Positions 34,835 through 44,147 of a DNA stretch of 64,000 nt are shown here, one piece after another. This DNA is from Rhodanobacter sp. (GTDB lineage: Bacteria; Pseudomonadota; Gammaproteobacteria; Xanthomonadales; Rhodanobacteraceae), in NCBI GenBank assembly GCA_040371205.1, contig AP031382.1, positions 620,001 through 684,000 on the forward strand, in the 5' to 3' direction. The notes beneath the pieces are model-generated. The model saw only the letters and a program-made list of their open reading frames with translations, was not told the DNA's origin and made no database searches. The position numbers and the translations under genes are program-made. Within the stretch, counting starts at the first letter, position 1, and each line of letters starts with the position of its first letter.

Positions 34835-35821
34835 ATGAAGCTTGGAAGTCTGAAAGAAGGCGGCCGCGACGGCACCCTGGTCGTGGTCAGCCGCGATCTT
34901 TCGCGCGCGGCGAAGGCCACCGGCATTGCCGCCACCCTGCAGGCCGCGCTGGACGATTGGTCGAACACCGCGCCGCGGCTCAACGCGTTGTACGACGAGG
35001 TGAACGCCGGCAGCGCCCCGGGCCTGTTCGCGCTGGACTTCGATGCGCTCGCCGCGCCGTTGCCGCGCGCCTACGAATTCGTCGACGGCAGCGCCTACCT
35101 GCCGCACGTGGAGCGCGTGCGCAGGGCGCGTGGCGCCGAGGTGCCGGCCTCGTTCTACACCGATCCGCTGATGTACCAGGCCACCAGCGCCGGCTTCCTC
35201 GGCCCGCGCGATCCGGTGGTGGTGCCCAGCGAGGACTACGGCATCGACCTCGAGGCCGAAGTCGTGGTGATTACCGACGACGTGCCGATGGCGGCCACGC
35301 CCGGCCAGGCCGCTGCCCACATCCAGCTCGTGGGCCTGGTCAACGACGTGAGCCTGCGCGGATTGATTCCGAACGAACTCGCCAAGGGTTTCGGTTTCCT
35401 GCAATCGAAGCCGCGCTCCGCGTTGTCGCCGGTGTTCGTCACGCCGGACGAATTGGGCGATGTGTGGAAGGACGAAAAGCTGCATCTGCCGATGCGCACG
35501 TGGCTCAACGGCGCGTGGTTCGGCGAGGCCGAGTGCGGCGTGGACATGCAGTTCAACTTCGCCGAACTGGTGGCACACGCGGCGAAGACGCGGCCGCTCG
35601 CCGCCGGTACCCTCGTCGGCTCCGGCACCATCGCCAACCAGGACACCGGCAAGGGCGCCTCCTGCCTCGCCGAACAGCGCACGGTGGAAACCCTGCGCGA
35701 CGGCAAGCCGAGCACGCCGTTCCTGAAGTTCGGCGACACGTTGCGCATCGACGTCACCGACCCGCAGGGCGCTTCCATCTTCGGCGCCATCGAGCAGCGC
35801 ATCGCGCCGCTGAAGGGCTGA
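34835..35821 (+). CDS. fahA: fumarylacetoacetate hydrolase
   Basis: 328 aa. Last step of tyrosine catabolism, giving fumarate and acetoacetate. FAH-fold motifs: PLMYQATSAGFLGPRDPVVV, YGIDLEAEVVVITDDV (metal acids), LVNDVSLRG, LQSKPRSALSPVFVTP, VGSGTIANQD. No maleylacetoacetate isomerase gene is in the cluster, so isomerisation must be encoded elsewhere or be glutathione-dependent without an enzyme. A REP-like hairpin follows at 35828-35862. Confidence 0.95.
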   Translation: MKLGSLKEGGRDGTLVVVSRDLSRAAKATGIAATLQAALDDWSNTAPRLNALYDEVNAGSAPGLFALDFDALAAPLPRAYEFVDGSAYLPHVERVRRARGAEVPASFYTDPLMYQATSAGFLGPRDPVVVPSEDYGIDLEAEVVVITDDVPMAATPGQAAAHIQLVGLVNDVSLRGLIPNELAKGFGFLQSKPRSALSPVFVTPDELGDVWKDEKLHLPMRTWLNGAWFGEAECGVDMQFNFAELVAHAAKTRPLAAGTLVGSGTIANQDTGKGASCLAEQRTVETLRDGKPSTPFLKFGDTLRIDVTDPQGASIFGAIEQRIAPLKG

Positions 35822-35965
35822 TGGTTTTCTTCCTCTCCCATTTGGGGAGAGGGTTGGAGCAAGGCGCATGTGGAAGCAGGGCTGCACAGCCTGCTTCTAC
35901 CGGGCATGTCGCTCGATGGACTCCTCGCTGCCGGCTTTATCCGTGGCAGCGAGGAGCGCGGTGCA

Positions 35966-37312
35966 TCACTCCTGCGTGGCCAATTGCACCAAGGCTTCGC
36001 GCACGCGCGCATGCATCGCATCACCCGTTTGCGTGCTGCGCGCGACGTCCGCGCCATCCAGCTCCAGTACCAGCGCGTCACCCTCCGCGCGCAGCGTGGC
36101 GGCATCGCCCAACACGCGGATGCGCTGCTGCATCGCGCCCGCCGCCTTGGGATCGGCGAACGGCATCGACAGCAACAGCTCCTCGCCGTCGGCGGCGAAC
36201 AAGCGGAAGCGGAAGCCGGCGTCGCCATCGCGGAAGCTGGCGAAGCGCGGCGACTTGCCGGCCTTGGCCGCAGCCGGCTTGTTCGACTTGGCGGCAGGCG
36301 CCGCCCCCATCGCGCGCAGGCCGATGGCGTCGCGGATCGCAGCCAGCTTGGGCGTGGCGATGGCGCGCGCCTTGGCCGCGCCTTCGCGCAGGACCGCCTC
36401 GATCTCGTCGGGTTTGGCGATCAGTGCTTCATAGCGTTCGCGCATCGGCGCCACGTCGGTTTCGATGCGTTCGAACAGTCGCTGCTTGGCTTCGCCCCAG
36501 CCGATGCCGTCCAGCAGGGACTGGCGGAACGCCGCGCTTTCCGCCTCGTCGGCGAAGGCGCGGAAGATCGTGTACAGCGACGAACTGTCCGGGTCCTTCG
36601 CCTCGCCCGGCGCGCGCGAGTCGGTGACGATGCGCATGATCGCCTCGCGCAGCGCCTTCGCGCCGCCGGCAAACAGCGGCACGGTGTTGTCGTAGCTCTT
36701 GGACATCTTGCGGCCGTCGAGGCCAGGCAGCGTGGCCACCTGTTCCTCGATCACCACCTCGGGCAGCACGAAGAAATCGCGGCCGTAGATGTGGTTGAAG
36801 CGCTGGCCGATGTCGCGCGCCATCTCGATGTGCTGGATCTGGTCGCGGCCCACCGGCACCTTGTGCGCGTCGAAGGCGAGGATGTCGGCGGCCATCAGTA
36901 CCGGGTACATGTACAGGCCCGCGGTGACGCCCGCGTCGGGGTCCTCGCCCGTCTCGGCGTTCTTGTCCACCGCGGCCTTGTAGGCGTGCGCGCGGTTGAG
37001 CAGGCCCTTGGCGGTGACGCAGGTGAGGAACCAGGTCAGCTCGGGAATCTCGGGGACGTCCGATTGGCGGTAGAAGGTGACGCGCGCGGGGTCGAGGCCA
37101 GCGGCCAGCCAGGTCGCCGCGATCTCCAGCCGCGAACGCTCGATGCGCGCGGCGTCGTCGCTCTTGATCAGCGCGTGGTAGTCGGCGAGGAAGAAGAACG
37201 CGTCCACGTCGGCGCGGCGGCTGGCGGCGATCGCGGGGCGGATCGCGCCCACGTAGTTGCCCAGGTGCGGGGTGCCGGTGGTGGTGATGCCGGTGAGGAC
37301 TCGGGTCTGCAT
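35966..37312 (-). CDS. trpS: tryptophanyl-tRNA synthetase
   Basis: 448 aa. Class I synthetase: HIGH-like TPHLGNYVGAIRP, GRDQIQHIEMARDIGQRFN, and KMSKS in GRKMSKSYDN. The catalytic part ends about residue 330; an extra C-terminal domain of about 110 residues (rich in Ala/Arg, LLLSMPFADPKAAGAMQQR) follows, as in Xanthomonadales TrpS. Lies 25 bases after the arginase gene on the same strand. Confidence 0.96.
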   Translation of the reverse strand: MQTRVLTGITTTGTPHLGNYVGAIRPAIAASRRADVDAFFFLADYHALIKSDDAARIERSRLEIAATWLAAGLDPARVTFYRQSDVPEIPELTWFLTCVTAKGLLNRAHAYKAAVDKNAETGEDPDAGVTAGLYMYPVLMAADILAFDAHKVPVGRDQIQHIEMARDIGQRFNHIYGRDFFVLPEVVIEEQVATLPGLDGRKMSKSYDNTVPLFAGGAKALREAIMRIVTDSRAPGEAKDPDSSSLYTIFRAFADEAESAAFRQSLLDGIGWGEAKQRLFERIETDVAPMRERYEALIAKPDEIEAVLREGAAKARAIATPKLAAIRDAIGLRAMGAAPAAKSNKPAAAKAGKSPRFASFRDGDAGFRFRLFAADGEELLLSMPFADPKAAGAMQQRIRVLGDAATLRAEGDALVLELDGADVARSTQTGDAMHARVREALVQLATQE

Positions 37313-37337
37313 GTCTCGGTTTCGGTGAGTGGTGCGC

Positions 37338-38252
37338 TCAGCGCAGCAGGGTGGACTTGCCGAACAGCGATTCGACCAGGTCCACCGCGAGTTTCGCGGT
37401 CTGGTTGCGCTTGTCGAACGCGGGATTGAGTTCCACGATGTCGAGCGAGCCGAGCCTTCCGCTGTCGGCGATCATCTCCATGCACAGCTGCGCCTCGCGG
37501 TAGTTCGGGCCGCCGCGCACAGTGGTGCCCACGCCCGGAGCGATGATGGGATCGAGGAAATCCACGTCGAAGCTCACGTGCAGGTGGGTGTCGTCGTCCA
37601 TGCCGGCGAGCGCCTGCTCCATCGTCGACCGCATGCCCATCTCGTCGATGCTGCGCATGTCGTGTACGACGATCTGCGCCTCGCGCACCAACCGCTTTTC
37701 GCCTTCGTCCACCGAGCGGATACCGATCTGGCGGAACACGTCGGGCGTGGTCGCGGGCACGTGGCCGCCGATCTGCACCAGCTCCGCCGGGCCGTTGCCG
37801 CACAGGCAGGCCACCGGCATGCCGTGGATGTTGCCCGACGGCGTGATCGTGGCGGTGTTGAAGTCGGCGTGCGCGTCCAGCCACAGCACGCGCAGCTTGC
37901 GGCCGCGTTCGCGGCAGTGCCGCGCCACCGCGCTGATCGAGCCGATGGCGAGGCAATGGTCGCCACCCAACATGATAGGCAGGCGGCCGTAGGCCAGTTC
38001 GTCGTGGATCGCCGTGTGCGTCGCCTGGTTCCAGGCCACCACTTCGTCGAGGTGGCGATAGCCGTTCACCGGCGGCAGCCACGGGTTGTGCGGGCCGTGC
38101 AGGTTGCCGCGGTCGACCACTTCCAGCCCCCGCGCCCGCAGCTTCTCCGCGATCTGCGCCACGCGCAGCGCCTCCGGTCCCATCGAGGCGCCGCGATGGC
38201 CGGCGCCGATGTCGGTGGGCACGCCCACCAGCGCGATGATTTGCTTGCTCAT
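37338..38252 (-). CDS. rocF: arginase
   Basis: 304 aa from ATG 38252. Ureohydrolase with the binuclear manganese site: GGDHCLAIGSI, LWLDAHADFNT and SFDVDFLDPIIAPG; GNIHGMP and TVRGGPNYREA complete the family pattern. The active-site stretch DAHADFNTATITPSGN favours arginase over agmatinase. Hydrolyses arginine to ornithine and urea. Confidence 0.93.
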   Translation of the reverse strand: MSKQIIALVGVPTDIGAGHRGASMGPEALRVAQIAEKLRARGLEVVDRGNLHGPHNPWLPPVNGYRHLDEVVAWNQATHTAIHDELAYGRLPIMLGGDHCLAIGSISAVARHCRERGRKLRVLWLDAHADFNTATITPSGNIHGMPVACLCGNGPAELVQIGGHVPATTPDVFRQIGIRSVDEGEKRLVREAQIVVHDMRSIDEMGMRSTMEQALAGMDDDTHLHVSFDVDFLDPIIAPGVGTTVRGGPNYREAQLCMEMIADSGRLGSLDIVELNPAFDKRNQTAKLAVDLVESLFGKSTLLR

Positions 38253-38414
38253 TGCGATGTCCGCGTCGATGACTTGTGGCCTGCCATTGTAGCGGCTCGG
38301 CTGCGGCGCGGCGTTTGCAGAAGGCTGCTGCACCGCAAATGGCGGCGCCGTGTCGCAATGCCAGAGCTGGCGGAGGCCTGCTGCACGGCTAATGCTGCGA
38401 CTGCGGATCGCGGT

Positions 38415-38717
38415 CTATTCGCAATCGTTCGTCATGGATCCGCCGCACATCGTTATGCCGGCTTTTAGTGAGATTTTCACGTTGCTTGGGCGCTTGTTGT
38501 GGAATTGGCAGAATGGGACGATCCACACGATGCGCAAATCTTCCGCATCCTGCACATGCGCTCCCACCTCGACGAGCCGGCTGCAGCCGGTTGCGACGCA
38601 CGTGGTGGGCAAGATCTCCCCGGTTCCCCTCTCCCAATGGGCAAGCCATGTCTTGGGGCCGGTCGTGCATTTGCACTTGCGGCTGGACGTTCCGTCGATG
38701 TTGTAGACATCTGTCAT
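38415..38717 (-). CDS. small Cys/His-rich HNH-like protein
   Basis: 100 aa from ATG 38717 (GAGGGAG upstream). Pattern RKCKC ... TTCVATGCSRLVEVGAHVQ ... IVWIVPFCQFHNKRP: paired cysteines followed by GAHV and IVPxCxxHN, which resembles HNH-type zinc-finger nuclease-like domains. Too short for much more. Base composition is less GC-rich than neighbours and it lies beside a tRNA gene, so it may be acquired. Confidence 0.5.
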   Translation of the reverse strand: MTDVYNIDGTSSRKCKCTTGPKTWLAHWERGTGEILPTTCVATGCSRLVEVGAHVQDAEDLRIVWIVPFCQFHNKRPSNVKISLKAGITMCGGSMTNDCE

Positions 38718-39023
38718 GTGTGCGGCTCCCTCGCTATTGACCGTGTTGACAGGGTATGTCGCTGGCTTTTTCATCGAGCCACGGCGCCGCGATACTGGAT
38801 GGCGTATGCGCAATATATGCGTGGGGCACCGTTCATGCACGCGCATGCTGGCCGCGTCCATGGTGCCGATCCGCGTCATTCTGATGAAAGGCTTTCGCCG
38901 ATGAAGGCGGAACCGGATGCCGGTGTTGGTCCGAATGGCCTGGCCGTTGGGTACGGTATCGGTGGAAGGCGCTGCAGCGTGTTGGCTGGCACGGAATAGA
39001 TAGAGCGCTCGGCGCCCTTCGAG
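38718..39023. other. intergenic, nothing firm
   Basis: 306 bases between the HNH-like gene and tRNA-Thr. A plus-strand TTGACA (38747-38752) is present without a good -10. No gene or strong structure seen. Confidence 0.4.
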
Positions 39024-39099
39024 TGGTGCCGGCAGCAGGAATCGAACCCGCGACCTACTGATTACAAATCAGTTGCTCTACCAACTGAGCTATACCGGC
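39024..39099 (-). tRNA. tRNA-Thr (anticodon TGT)
   Basis: 76 nt including encoded CCA. Acceptor GCCGGTA pairs with TGCCGGC-type 3' strand, D-arm GCTCAGTTGGTAGAGC, anticodon stem-loop CTGATTTGTAATCAG (anticodon TGT), T-arm with GGTTCGATTCC. Lies 25 bases past the SPOR gene on the same strand. Confidence 0.97.
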
Positions 39100-39123
39100 G
39101 TGGGGCGGGATTCTAGCAGGCTC

Positions 39124-39807
39124 TCAAATACAGCTCATACTGTGCGAACCCACGCCGTCGGCGTGGACGAAGTGGCGCCAGTCGACGTTGCCGTTGACGG
39201 TCACGAGGTCGAGCCAGTACTGCGGTGTGGTCTCGCTGCGCTCGGTGATGCGGGCGGGGAATCCTGCGGCGGCCACGCTGGCGCGGCGCTTGCGTGCGTT
39301 CTCCTCGTCCTTGAACAGTCCGAGCGAGATGGTGTTCGGCTGGTCGCCGCTGCTGACCACGAAGTAGTCGCTGATGCCGCGCGCGGCGAGTTGCCGGGTG
39401 AGTGCCAGCGCCTGTGCACGGGTGCCGGGAGCGGGCAGGTAGACCCACCAGCTGCGCGATTGCGCGACCTCTTCCTGGCGCGAGCGCATCTGCTTGGCGA
39501 CCGGAGCGATGGCGTCGCGCGCCTGCTGCAGGTCGTGCGGGGTGGTGAATGGGCCGAGGGTGAGGCAAAGCGGTGCGGCGGAGGTATTGGCGTTCGCAGC
39601 GGCAAGCGGTGGTGGTGGAGTAGGCGCGGGCGGAGGTGCGGGTGCGATGGTGGCCGCCTGCGCGGGCAGTTCGGAGAGCAGGCGCAATTCCGGCACGCCG
39701 GGGTCGGTGGCCGGTGGCACGTGCGTGTAGGGCTGGCCGAGGAAAAGCCATGCGCCGGCCACGATGTTGAGCATCACCAGCAGCACGAACAGCAGTCGCA
39801 GGAACAT
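39124..39807 (-). CDS. SPOR-domain membrane protein
   Basis: 227 aa from ATG 39807 (GGGGGA just upstream; ATG 39825 also possible). One N-terminal membrane anchor (LRLLFVLLVMLNIVAGAWLF), a Pro/Ala-rich linker, then a C-terminal SPOR fold (WVYLPAPGTRAQALALTRQL, DYFVVSSGDQPNTISLGLFK). SPOR domains bind denuded septal peptidoglycan. It follows birA-coaX in the same operon, an order known from Xanthomonadales. Confidence 0.85.
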   Translation of the reverse strand: MFLRLLFVLLVMLNIVAGAWLFLGQPYTHVPPATDPGVPELRLLSELPAQAATIAPAPPPAPTPPPPLAAANANTSAAPLCLTLGPFTTPHDLQQARDAIAPVAKQMRSRQEEVAQSRSWWVYLPAPGTRAQALALTRQLAARGISDYFVVSSGDQPNTISLGLFKDEENARKRRASVAAAGFPARITERSETTPQYWLDLVTVNGNVDWRHFVHADGVGSHSMSCI

Positions 39808-39840
39808 CGATCCCCCGTCATTCACGCCAGCGGCGTTCGC

Positions 39841-40578
39841 CTATTGTGCCTCGGCCCACGTTGCCAGTCCGCGCAGCACGCCGTCGTGGGCGAGTTCCGC
39901 GGGCCCGGCGAGCAGGGGCTGCAGCGTTTCCGCGTCGCCGCCGCCGAGGCGCAGCGCGGGCGAGCCGCCCAGCGCGGGCGCCATGCGCGATACGAAGCGT
40001 TCGACCAGTGCCGCCGCCGCCAGCCAGCAGCCGGAAGCGACGGCGTCGGCGGTGTTGTCCGCGGCCTCGACGATTGCGCCCGCATGCGTCGGTCGCACCT
40101 GCGCGGTGGCGCCCAGCAGCGACTGCTGCATCAGGCGCGGCCCCGGCGCGATCAGTCCGCCGAGATGGCGGCCGTCGGCGGCGAGCGCATCCAGCGTGAG
40201 CGCGGTGCCCGCGCTGGCCAGCACGCAAGGCGCGATGCCGTCGGCGCGGGCGGCGACCATCGCGAGGAAGCGGTCCACGCCCAGCCGCTGCGGTTCGGCA
40301 TAGGCGTTGCGCACGCCGCAGGCCTCGGCCGGCGTGCGCAGCCATGCCACCTCGCGCAGGCAATGCGCGGCGACGCTGCGGGCGACCTGTTGCTCGCGTG
40401 CGGCGTCGACGACCGACGCGCCGAACACCGCCGCCGGTTGCGGCAGGCCGGACCACGCGGCGGCGAGCGCCTCCGCCACGCTTTCGCTCCAGGCCACCGC
40501 GCCGCCGGCGAGCGTATCGCCGCCTTGGCGCAAGGCCCATTTCAACCGCGTATTGCCGAGATCCAGCAGCAGTTTCAT
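39841..40578 (-). CDS. coaX: type III pantothenate kinase
   Basis: 245 aa. First step of coenzyme A synthesis. ASKHA-fold motifs: LLLDLGNTRLKWAL, GVDRFLAMVAAR, ASAGTALTLDALAADG and APGPRLMQQSL. ATG overlaps the birA stop (ATGA), so the two are translationally coupled, the normal birA-coaX arrangement. Confidence 0.96.
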   Translation of the reverse strand: MKLLLDLGNTRLKWALRQGGDTLAGGAVAWSESVAEALAAAWSGLPQPAAVFGASVVDAAREQQVARSVAAHCLREVAWLRTPAEACGVRNAYAEPQRLGVDRFLAMVAARADGIAPCVLASAGTALTLDALAADGRHLGGLIAPGPRLMQQSLLGATAQVRPTHAGAIVEAADNTADAVASGCWLAAAALVERFVSRMAPALGGSPALRLGGGDAETLQPLLAGPAELAHDGVLRGLATWAEAQ

Positions 40579-41564
40579 GTGCGGCGCACCGTGACGTCGG
40601 CGCTGTCGATGCGCTGGATATCGCCGTCCGGCAGGCGCAGCAGCAGGGCGCCGCGGTTGTCCACGCCGGCGCCGATGCCGTCGCGCTCGCCGCCGGCGCC
40701 GGTCAGCCGCAGCGGTTGTCCGTGCAGCAGGTCGTGCCGGGCGTATTCGTCGGCGAATGCGGCGAATCCTTCGCGCTCGAACTGGCGCAGGCCGTCGGCC
40801 AGCGCGGCGATCAGTGCGGCGGCGGTGCGGTTGCGGTCCGGCGGCGTGCCGCCAGCCAGCGCGGCAAGGTCGCAGGCGGGTTGCCCGGCCTGCGCGCGCA
40901 GCGCGTCGGTGAGCCGCAGGTTGAGCCCGATGCCGATGATCGCGGCGCACGGTCCCTGGTACTCGCCGCTGAGTTCGACCAGGATGCCGGCTAGCTTGCC
41001 ATGCGCCTGGCCGGGCGCGGCGGCCAGGATGTCGTTCGGCCATTTCAGCGCGGCGCCAGGGATATCCAGCGAAGCCAGCGTGCGCAGCACGATCACGCCG
41101 ATCGCCAGCGACAGGCCCGACAGCGCGGCGAAGCCGGTGTCGAAGCGCTTCACGCAGGACAGGTAGATGTTCAGCCCCGGCGGCGACAGCCAGCGGCGGC
41201 CGCGGCGGCCGCGCCCCGCGCTCTGCGTCTCGGCCATCACCACGGACAAGTCCGGCGCCGCGGCGCCGCGGCGCTGCAGTTCGCTGGAGGTGGAGTCGAG
41301 CTCCCAGTGTACCTCCAGCGCGCCGAGTTGCCCGGCGGTCGCGGCGGGCAGCTGGGCGCGGATGCGCCCGGCGTCCAGCAACTGCACCGGCCACGGCAGC
41401 CGGTAGCCGCCGCTGCCGCCGGCTTCGACGGGCACGCCGCGCGCGCGCAGCGCTTCGATCTGCTTCCACACGGCGGCGCGGGTCACCCCGGCGGCGGCGG
41501 CCAATTCGACGCCCGATCGCGGCACGCCGGGGGCCAGCTCGGCCAGCAGTTCGGCGGCTTGCAT
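40575..41564 (-). CDS. birA: bifunctional biotin-protein ligase / biotin operon repressor
   Basis: 329 aa from ATG 41564. N-terminal winged helix (GVELAAAAGVTRAAVWKQIE), catalytic domain with the biotinyl-AMP loop SAGRGRRGRRW, KWPNDILAA and GIGLNL, and a small C-terminal SH3-like domain. Attaches biotin to carboxylase carrier proteins and likely represses bio genes. Confidence 0.95.
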   Translation of the reverse strand: MQAAELLAELAPGVPRSGVELAAAAGVTRAAVWKQIEALRARGVPVEAGGSGGYRLPWPVQLLDAGRIRAQLPAATAGQLGALEVHWELDSTSSELQRRGAAAPDLSVVMAETQSAGRGRRGRRWLSPPGLNIYLSCVKRFDTGFAALSGLSLAIGVIVLRTLASLDIPGAALKWPNDILAAAPGQAHGKLAGILVELSGEYQGPCAAIIGIGLNLRLTDALRAQAGQPACDLAALAGGTPPDRNRTAAALIAALADGLRQFEREGFAAFADEYARHDLLHGQPLRLTGAGGERDGIGAGVDNRGALLLRLPDGDIQRIDSADVTVRRT

Positions 41565-41697
41565 CAGGTATGGGGAGATTGCGCAGGCATTCGGTGATTT
41601 TAGCCGGCCGGGGCGCGCCTGCGGTGGCGACACTGGCGCAGACACCCCCTGTTCTGCGAGGATCGGAGATCTGTTCCGGGAGTCAAGGGGGCCAGCG

Positions 41698-42036
41698 ATG
41701 CAAGCCAGACACTGGATGGTGGGTTGCCTGATCGGCCTGGCCGGCATCGGCAGCGCCATGGCGACCGACTTCGACGCCCGCGATGCGGTGGTTGGCAGCC
41801 GTGCTACCGCGGACAGCAGTGCCCACGATGCCGGCAGCAATACCGGCGGCGACGCGCTGGGCCTCAACCGCGATGCCTCCTCCAGGCATGCCAGCGACAC
41901 GGACAACGGCAACAGCGACAACCGGGCCGGCAGCGCCGCGGGCGGCAACGAACACGGCGGCGGCATTCCCGCGCCAGCGCGCACGCAGCCGGCGACCCTG
42001 GGTTGGCAATCGCTGCTGCCGGGCTCGATCCAGTAA
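41698..42036 (+). CDS. secreted hypothetical protein
   Basis: 112 aa with a signal peptide (MQARHWMVGCLIGLAGIGSAMA). The mature part is low-complexity, rich in Asp, Asn, Ser, Gly and Ala (DTDNGNSDNRAGSAAGGNEH), and probably disordered. No family recognised. Its convergent neighbour is phoQ. Confidence 0.6.
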   Translation: MQARHWMVGCLIGLAGIGSAMATDFDARDAVVGSRATADSSAHDAGSNTGGDALGLNRDASSRHASDTDNGNSDNRAGSAAGGNEHGGGIPAPARTQPATLGWQSLLPGSIQ

Positions 42037-42082
42037 GCGGCTGGCGCTTGGCAGCCCGCGCCGATGGGCGCTGCGGTGCGCC

Positions 42083-43507
42083 TTATTCCGGCGGCAATTT
42101 CACGCTGAAGCGCGCACCGCCGAAATCGGGCGAACGATCCACCGTCAGTTCGCCGTGGTAGGCGCGCACGATGTCCTGCACGATGGATAGCCCGATGCCG
42201 TGGCCCTGCACACGCTCGTCGCCGCGCACGCCGCGCTGCAGCACCTTCTCGACCTTGTCTTCGGCGATGCCGGGGCCGTCGTCTTCCACGCTGAGCAGCA
42301 GGCCGGGCCGGGCACGGCCGGGCTGGGGTTGCTTCTGTACCACCAGCAGCACGTGGTGGCTCGTCCACTTGAACGCGTTTTCCAGCAGGTTGCCCATCAG
42401 TTCGAGCAGGTCGTTCAACTCGCCGTGGAAGGAGGCGCCGTCCTCGATGTCGAACTCGCACAGCACGTTCTTGGCGGCGTAGACCTTTTCGAGGCTCTGC
42501 ACCAGGTCCTCGGCGTGGCTGGCGATGGGGACGGCGGCGGCGAACGTCTGCCGTCCCGAGGTGGCCGCGCGGGCCAGCTGGTAGGCGACCAGTTCGTCCA
42601 TGCGGCGCACCTGATCGAGCACGTCCCGCCGCGCGTGTTCGTCGCTGGACGACTCCATCTGCGAGCGGATCACCGCCAGCGGCGTCTTCAGGCTGTGCGC
42701 AAGGTCGGCCAGGGTGTGGCGGTAGCGCGTGCGCTGCTCGCGCTCGCTGTCGATGAAGGCGTTGATGCGCTCGGTGAGGCCGGTGAGTTCCAGCGGGTAC
42801 TGGCTGTCCAGGTGGTCGCTGTCGCCGTGCTCGACGCGGCTCATGTCGCTGGCCACCTTGCGCAGCGGGGTGAGGCTCCAGCGCAGCAGCAGCAGCTGCA
42901 GCACGATCAACAGCAGGCCCAGCACCGACAACCACAGCGCCAGCGTGCGCCGGTACACCGCGTTCTCGCCTTCGAGCTGTTGCTCGGTCTGCGCGACCAT
43001 GATCGTGGCGGGCGTGGACTTGTCGCCCAGGTAGTCGAACGTCACCCCGATGGCGAAGTAGTACAGCCGGCCCATGCGCGTATCCACCGGGCCGGCGAAC
43101 TCGCGGTCGCCGGGTTGCATGGGCTTGAGGAAGCGGAAGTCGTGGCCGATGGCCGAAGCGGACTCCCAGCGGTAGCCGTCCGGGCCGAGGATCACCGCGT
43201 ACAGGCCCGAGCCCGGCTGCGAGAACTTCTGCGGCGGCGAATCGGGCGGCAGCAGGCGGCCGTCGCGGTTGGCGTCGGTGTGGGTGATGATGTCGGTGAT
43301 CGCGGCGTCGCGCAGTTGGTTCTGCAGGCTGTTCAGCGCGCTCTGCTTTTTTGCCACGGCCATGACCACGCCGACCAGGCCGAGGAAGGCGGCCAGCACG
43401 AATCCGGTGGTGATGGCCGAGCGCGCCGCCAGCGACAGCGGGCGGCGCGGCGTGGGCTCATTCGTCGCCGTCGGTACGGGGGATGGCAAAACGGTATCCG
43501 CGTCCAC
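42083..43507 (-). CDS. phoQ: PhoQ-like sensor histidine kinase
   Basis: 474 aa from GTG 43507, overlapping phoP by 50 bases. Two membrane helices (about 30-50 and 190-210) flank a periplasmic sensor (DANRDGR, WESASAIGHDFRF). HAMP-like linker, phospho-acceptor H271 in LADLAHSLKTPLAVI, N box in LMGNLLENAFKW, G boxes VEDDGPGI and GHGIGLSIVQDI. By its PhoP-like partner it likely senses divalent cations or envelope stress. Confidence 0.9.
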   Translation of the reverse strand: MDADTVLPSPVPTATNEPTPRRPLSLAARSAITTGFVLAAFLGLVGVVMAVAKKQSALNSLQNQLRDAAITDIITHTDANRDGRLLPPDSPPQKFSQPGSGLYAVILGPDGYRWESASAIGHDFRFLKPMQPGDREFAGPVDTRMGRLYYFAIGVTFDYLGDKSTPATIMVAQTEQQLEGENAVYRRTLALWLSVLGLLLIVLQLLLLRWSLTPLRKVASDMSRVEHGDSDHLDSQYPLELTGLTERINAFIDSEREQRTRYRHTLADLAHSLKTPLAVIRSQMESSSDEHARRDVLDQVRRMDELVAYQLARAATSGRQTFAAAVPIASHAEDLVQSLEKVYAAKNVLCEFDIEDGASFHGELNDLLELMGNLLENAFKWTSHHVLLVVQKQPQPGRARPGLLLSVEDDGPGIAEDKVEKVLQRGVRGDERVQGHGIGLSIVQDIVRAYHGELTVDRSPDFGGARFSVKLPPE

Positions 43508-44147
43508 GCACGGTCTCGATGGGCTTGAGGGCGCCTTCCGGGTCCAGCTTGCGGCGCAGGCGGCCGATGAAGACTTCCAGCACGTTGGAGTCGCGGTCGA
43601 AGTCCTGCTGGTAGATGTGTTCGGTGAGATCGGCCTTGGAGACCAGCTCGCCGGCGTGCAGCATCAGGTATTCCAGCACCTTGTACTCGTAGCTGGTGAG
43701 GTCGACGATCTTGTCTTCCACCGTCACCGTCTGCGCGGTGGTGTCCAGCTTGATCGGGCCGCAGGCCAGCACCGGCTTGGACCAGCCGCTGGCGCGGCGC
43801 ACCAGCGCGTTGATGCGCGCCAGCAGTTCCTCGACGTGGAAGGGTTTGACCAGGTAGTCGTCGGCGCCCTGCTTGAGGCCTTCCACCTTGTCCTGCCAGC
43901 CGCCGCGCGCGGTGAGGATCAGTACCGGGTAGCGCTGGCCGGCTTCGCGCAGCGCCTTGATCAGGTCCATGCCGGACATCTTGGGCAGGCCCAGGTCGAT
44001 GATGGCGAGATCGAACGGCACTTCGCGGCCGAGGTACAGCGCCTCCTCGCCGTCCTGCGCCGCGTCGACGGCAAAGCCGTCGCGCTTCAGGCGCGCCGCC
44101 AGCGTCTCGCGCAGCGGCGCCTCGTCTTCCACCAAGAGGATGCGCAT
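43458..44147 (-). CDS. phoP: PhoP-like OmpR-family response regulator
   Basis: 229 aa. Receiver with D51 (AIIDLGLPKMSG) and K in LVKPF; C-terminal winged helix with LTSYEYKVLEYLMLHAGELV, LTEHIYQQDFDRDSNVLEVF and RGRGYRFAIP, very close to PhoP. ATG overlaps the stop of the upstream small gene by one base (TGATG), making a three-gene operon. Confidence 0.93.
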   Translation of the reverse strand: MRILLVEDEAPLRETLAARLKRDGFAVDAAQDGEEALYLGREVPFDLAIIDLGLPKMSGMDLIKALREAGQRYPVLILTARGGWQDKVEGLKQGADDYLVKPFHVEELLARINALVRRASGWSKPVLACGPIKLDTTAQTVTVEDKIVDLTSYEYKVLEYLMLHAGELVSKADLTEHIYQQDFDRDSNVLEVFIGRLRRKLDPEGALKPIETVRGRGYRFAIPRTDGDE

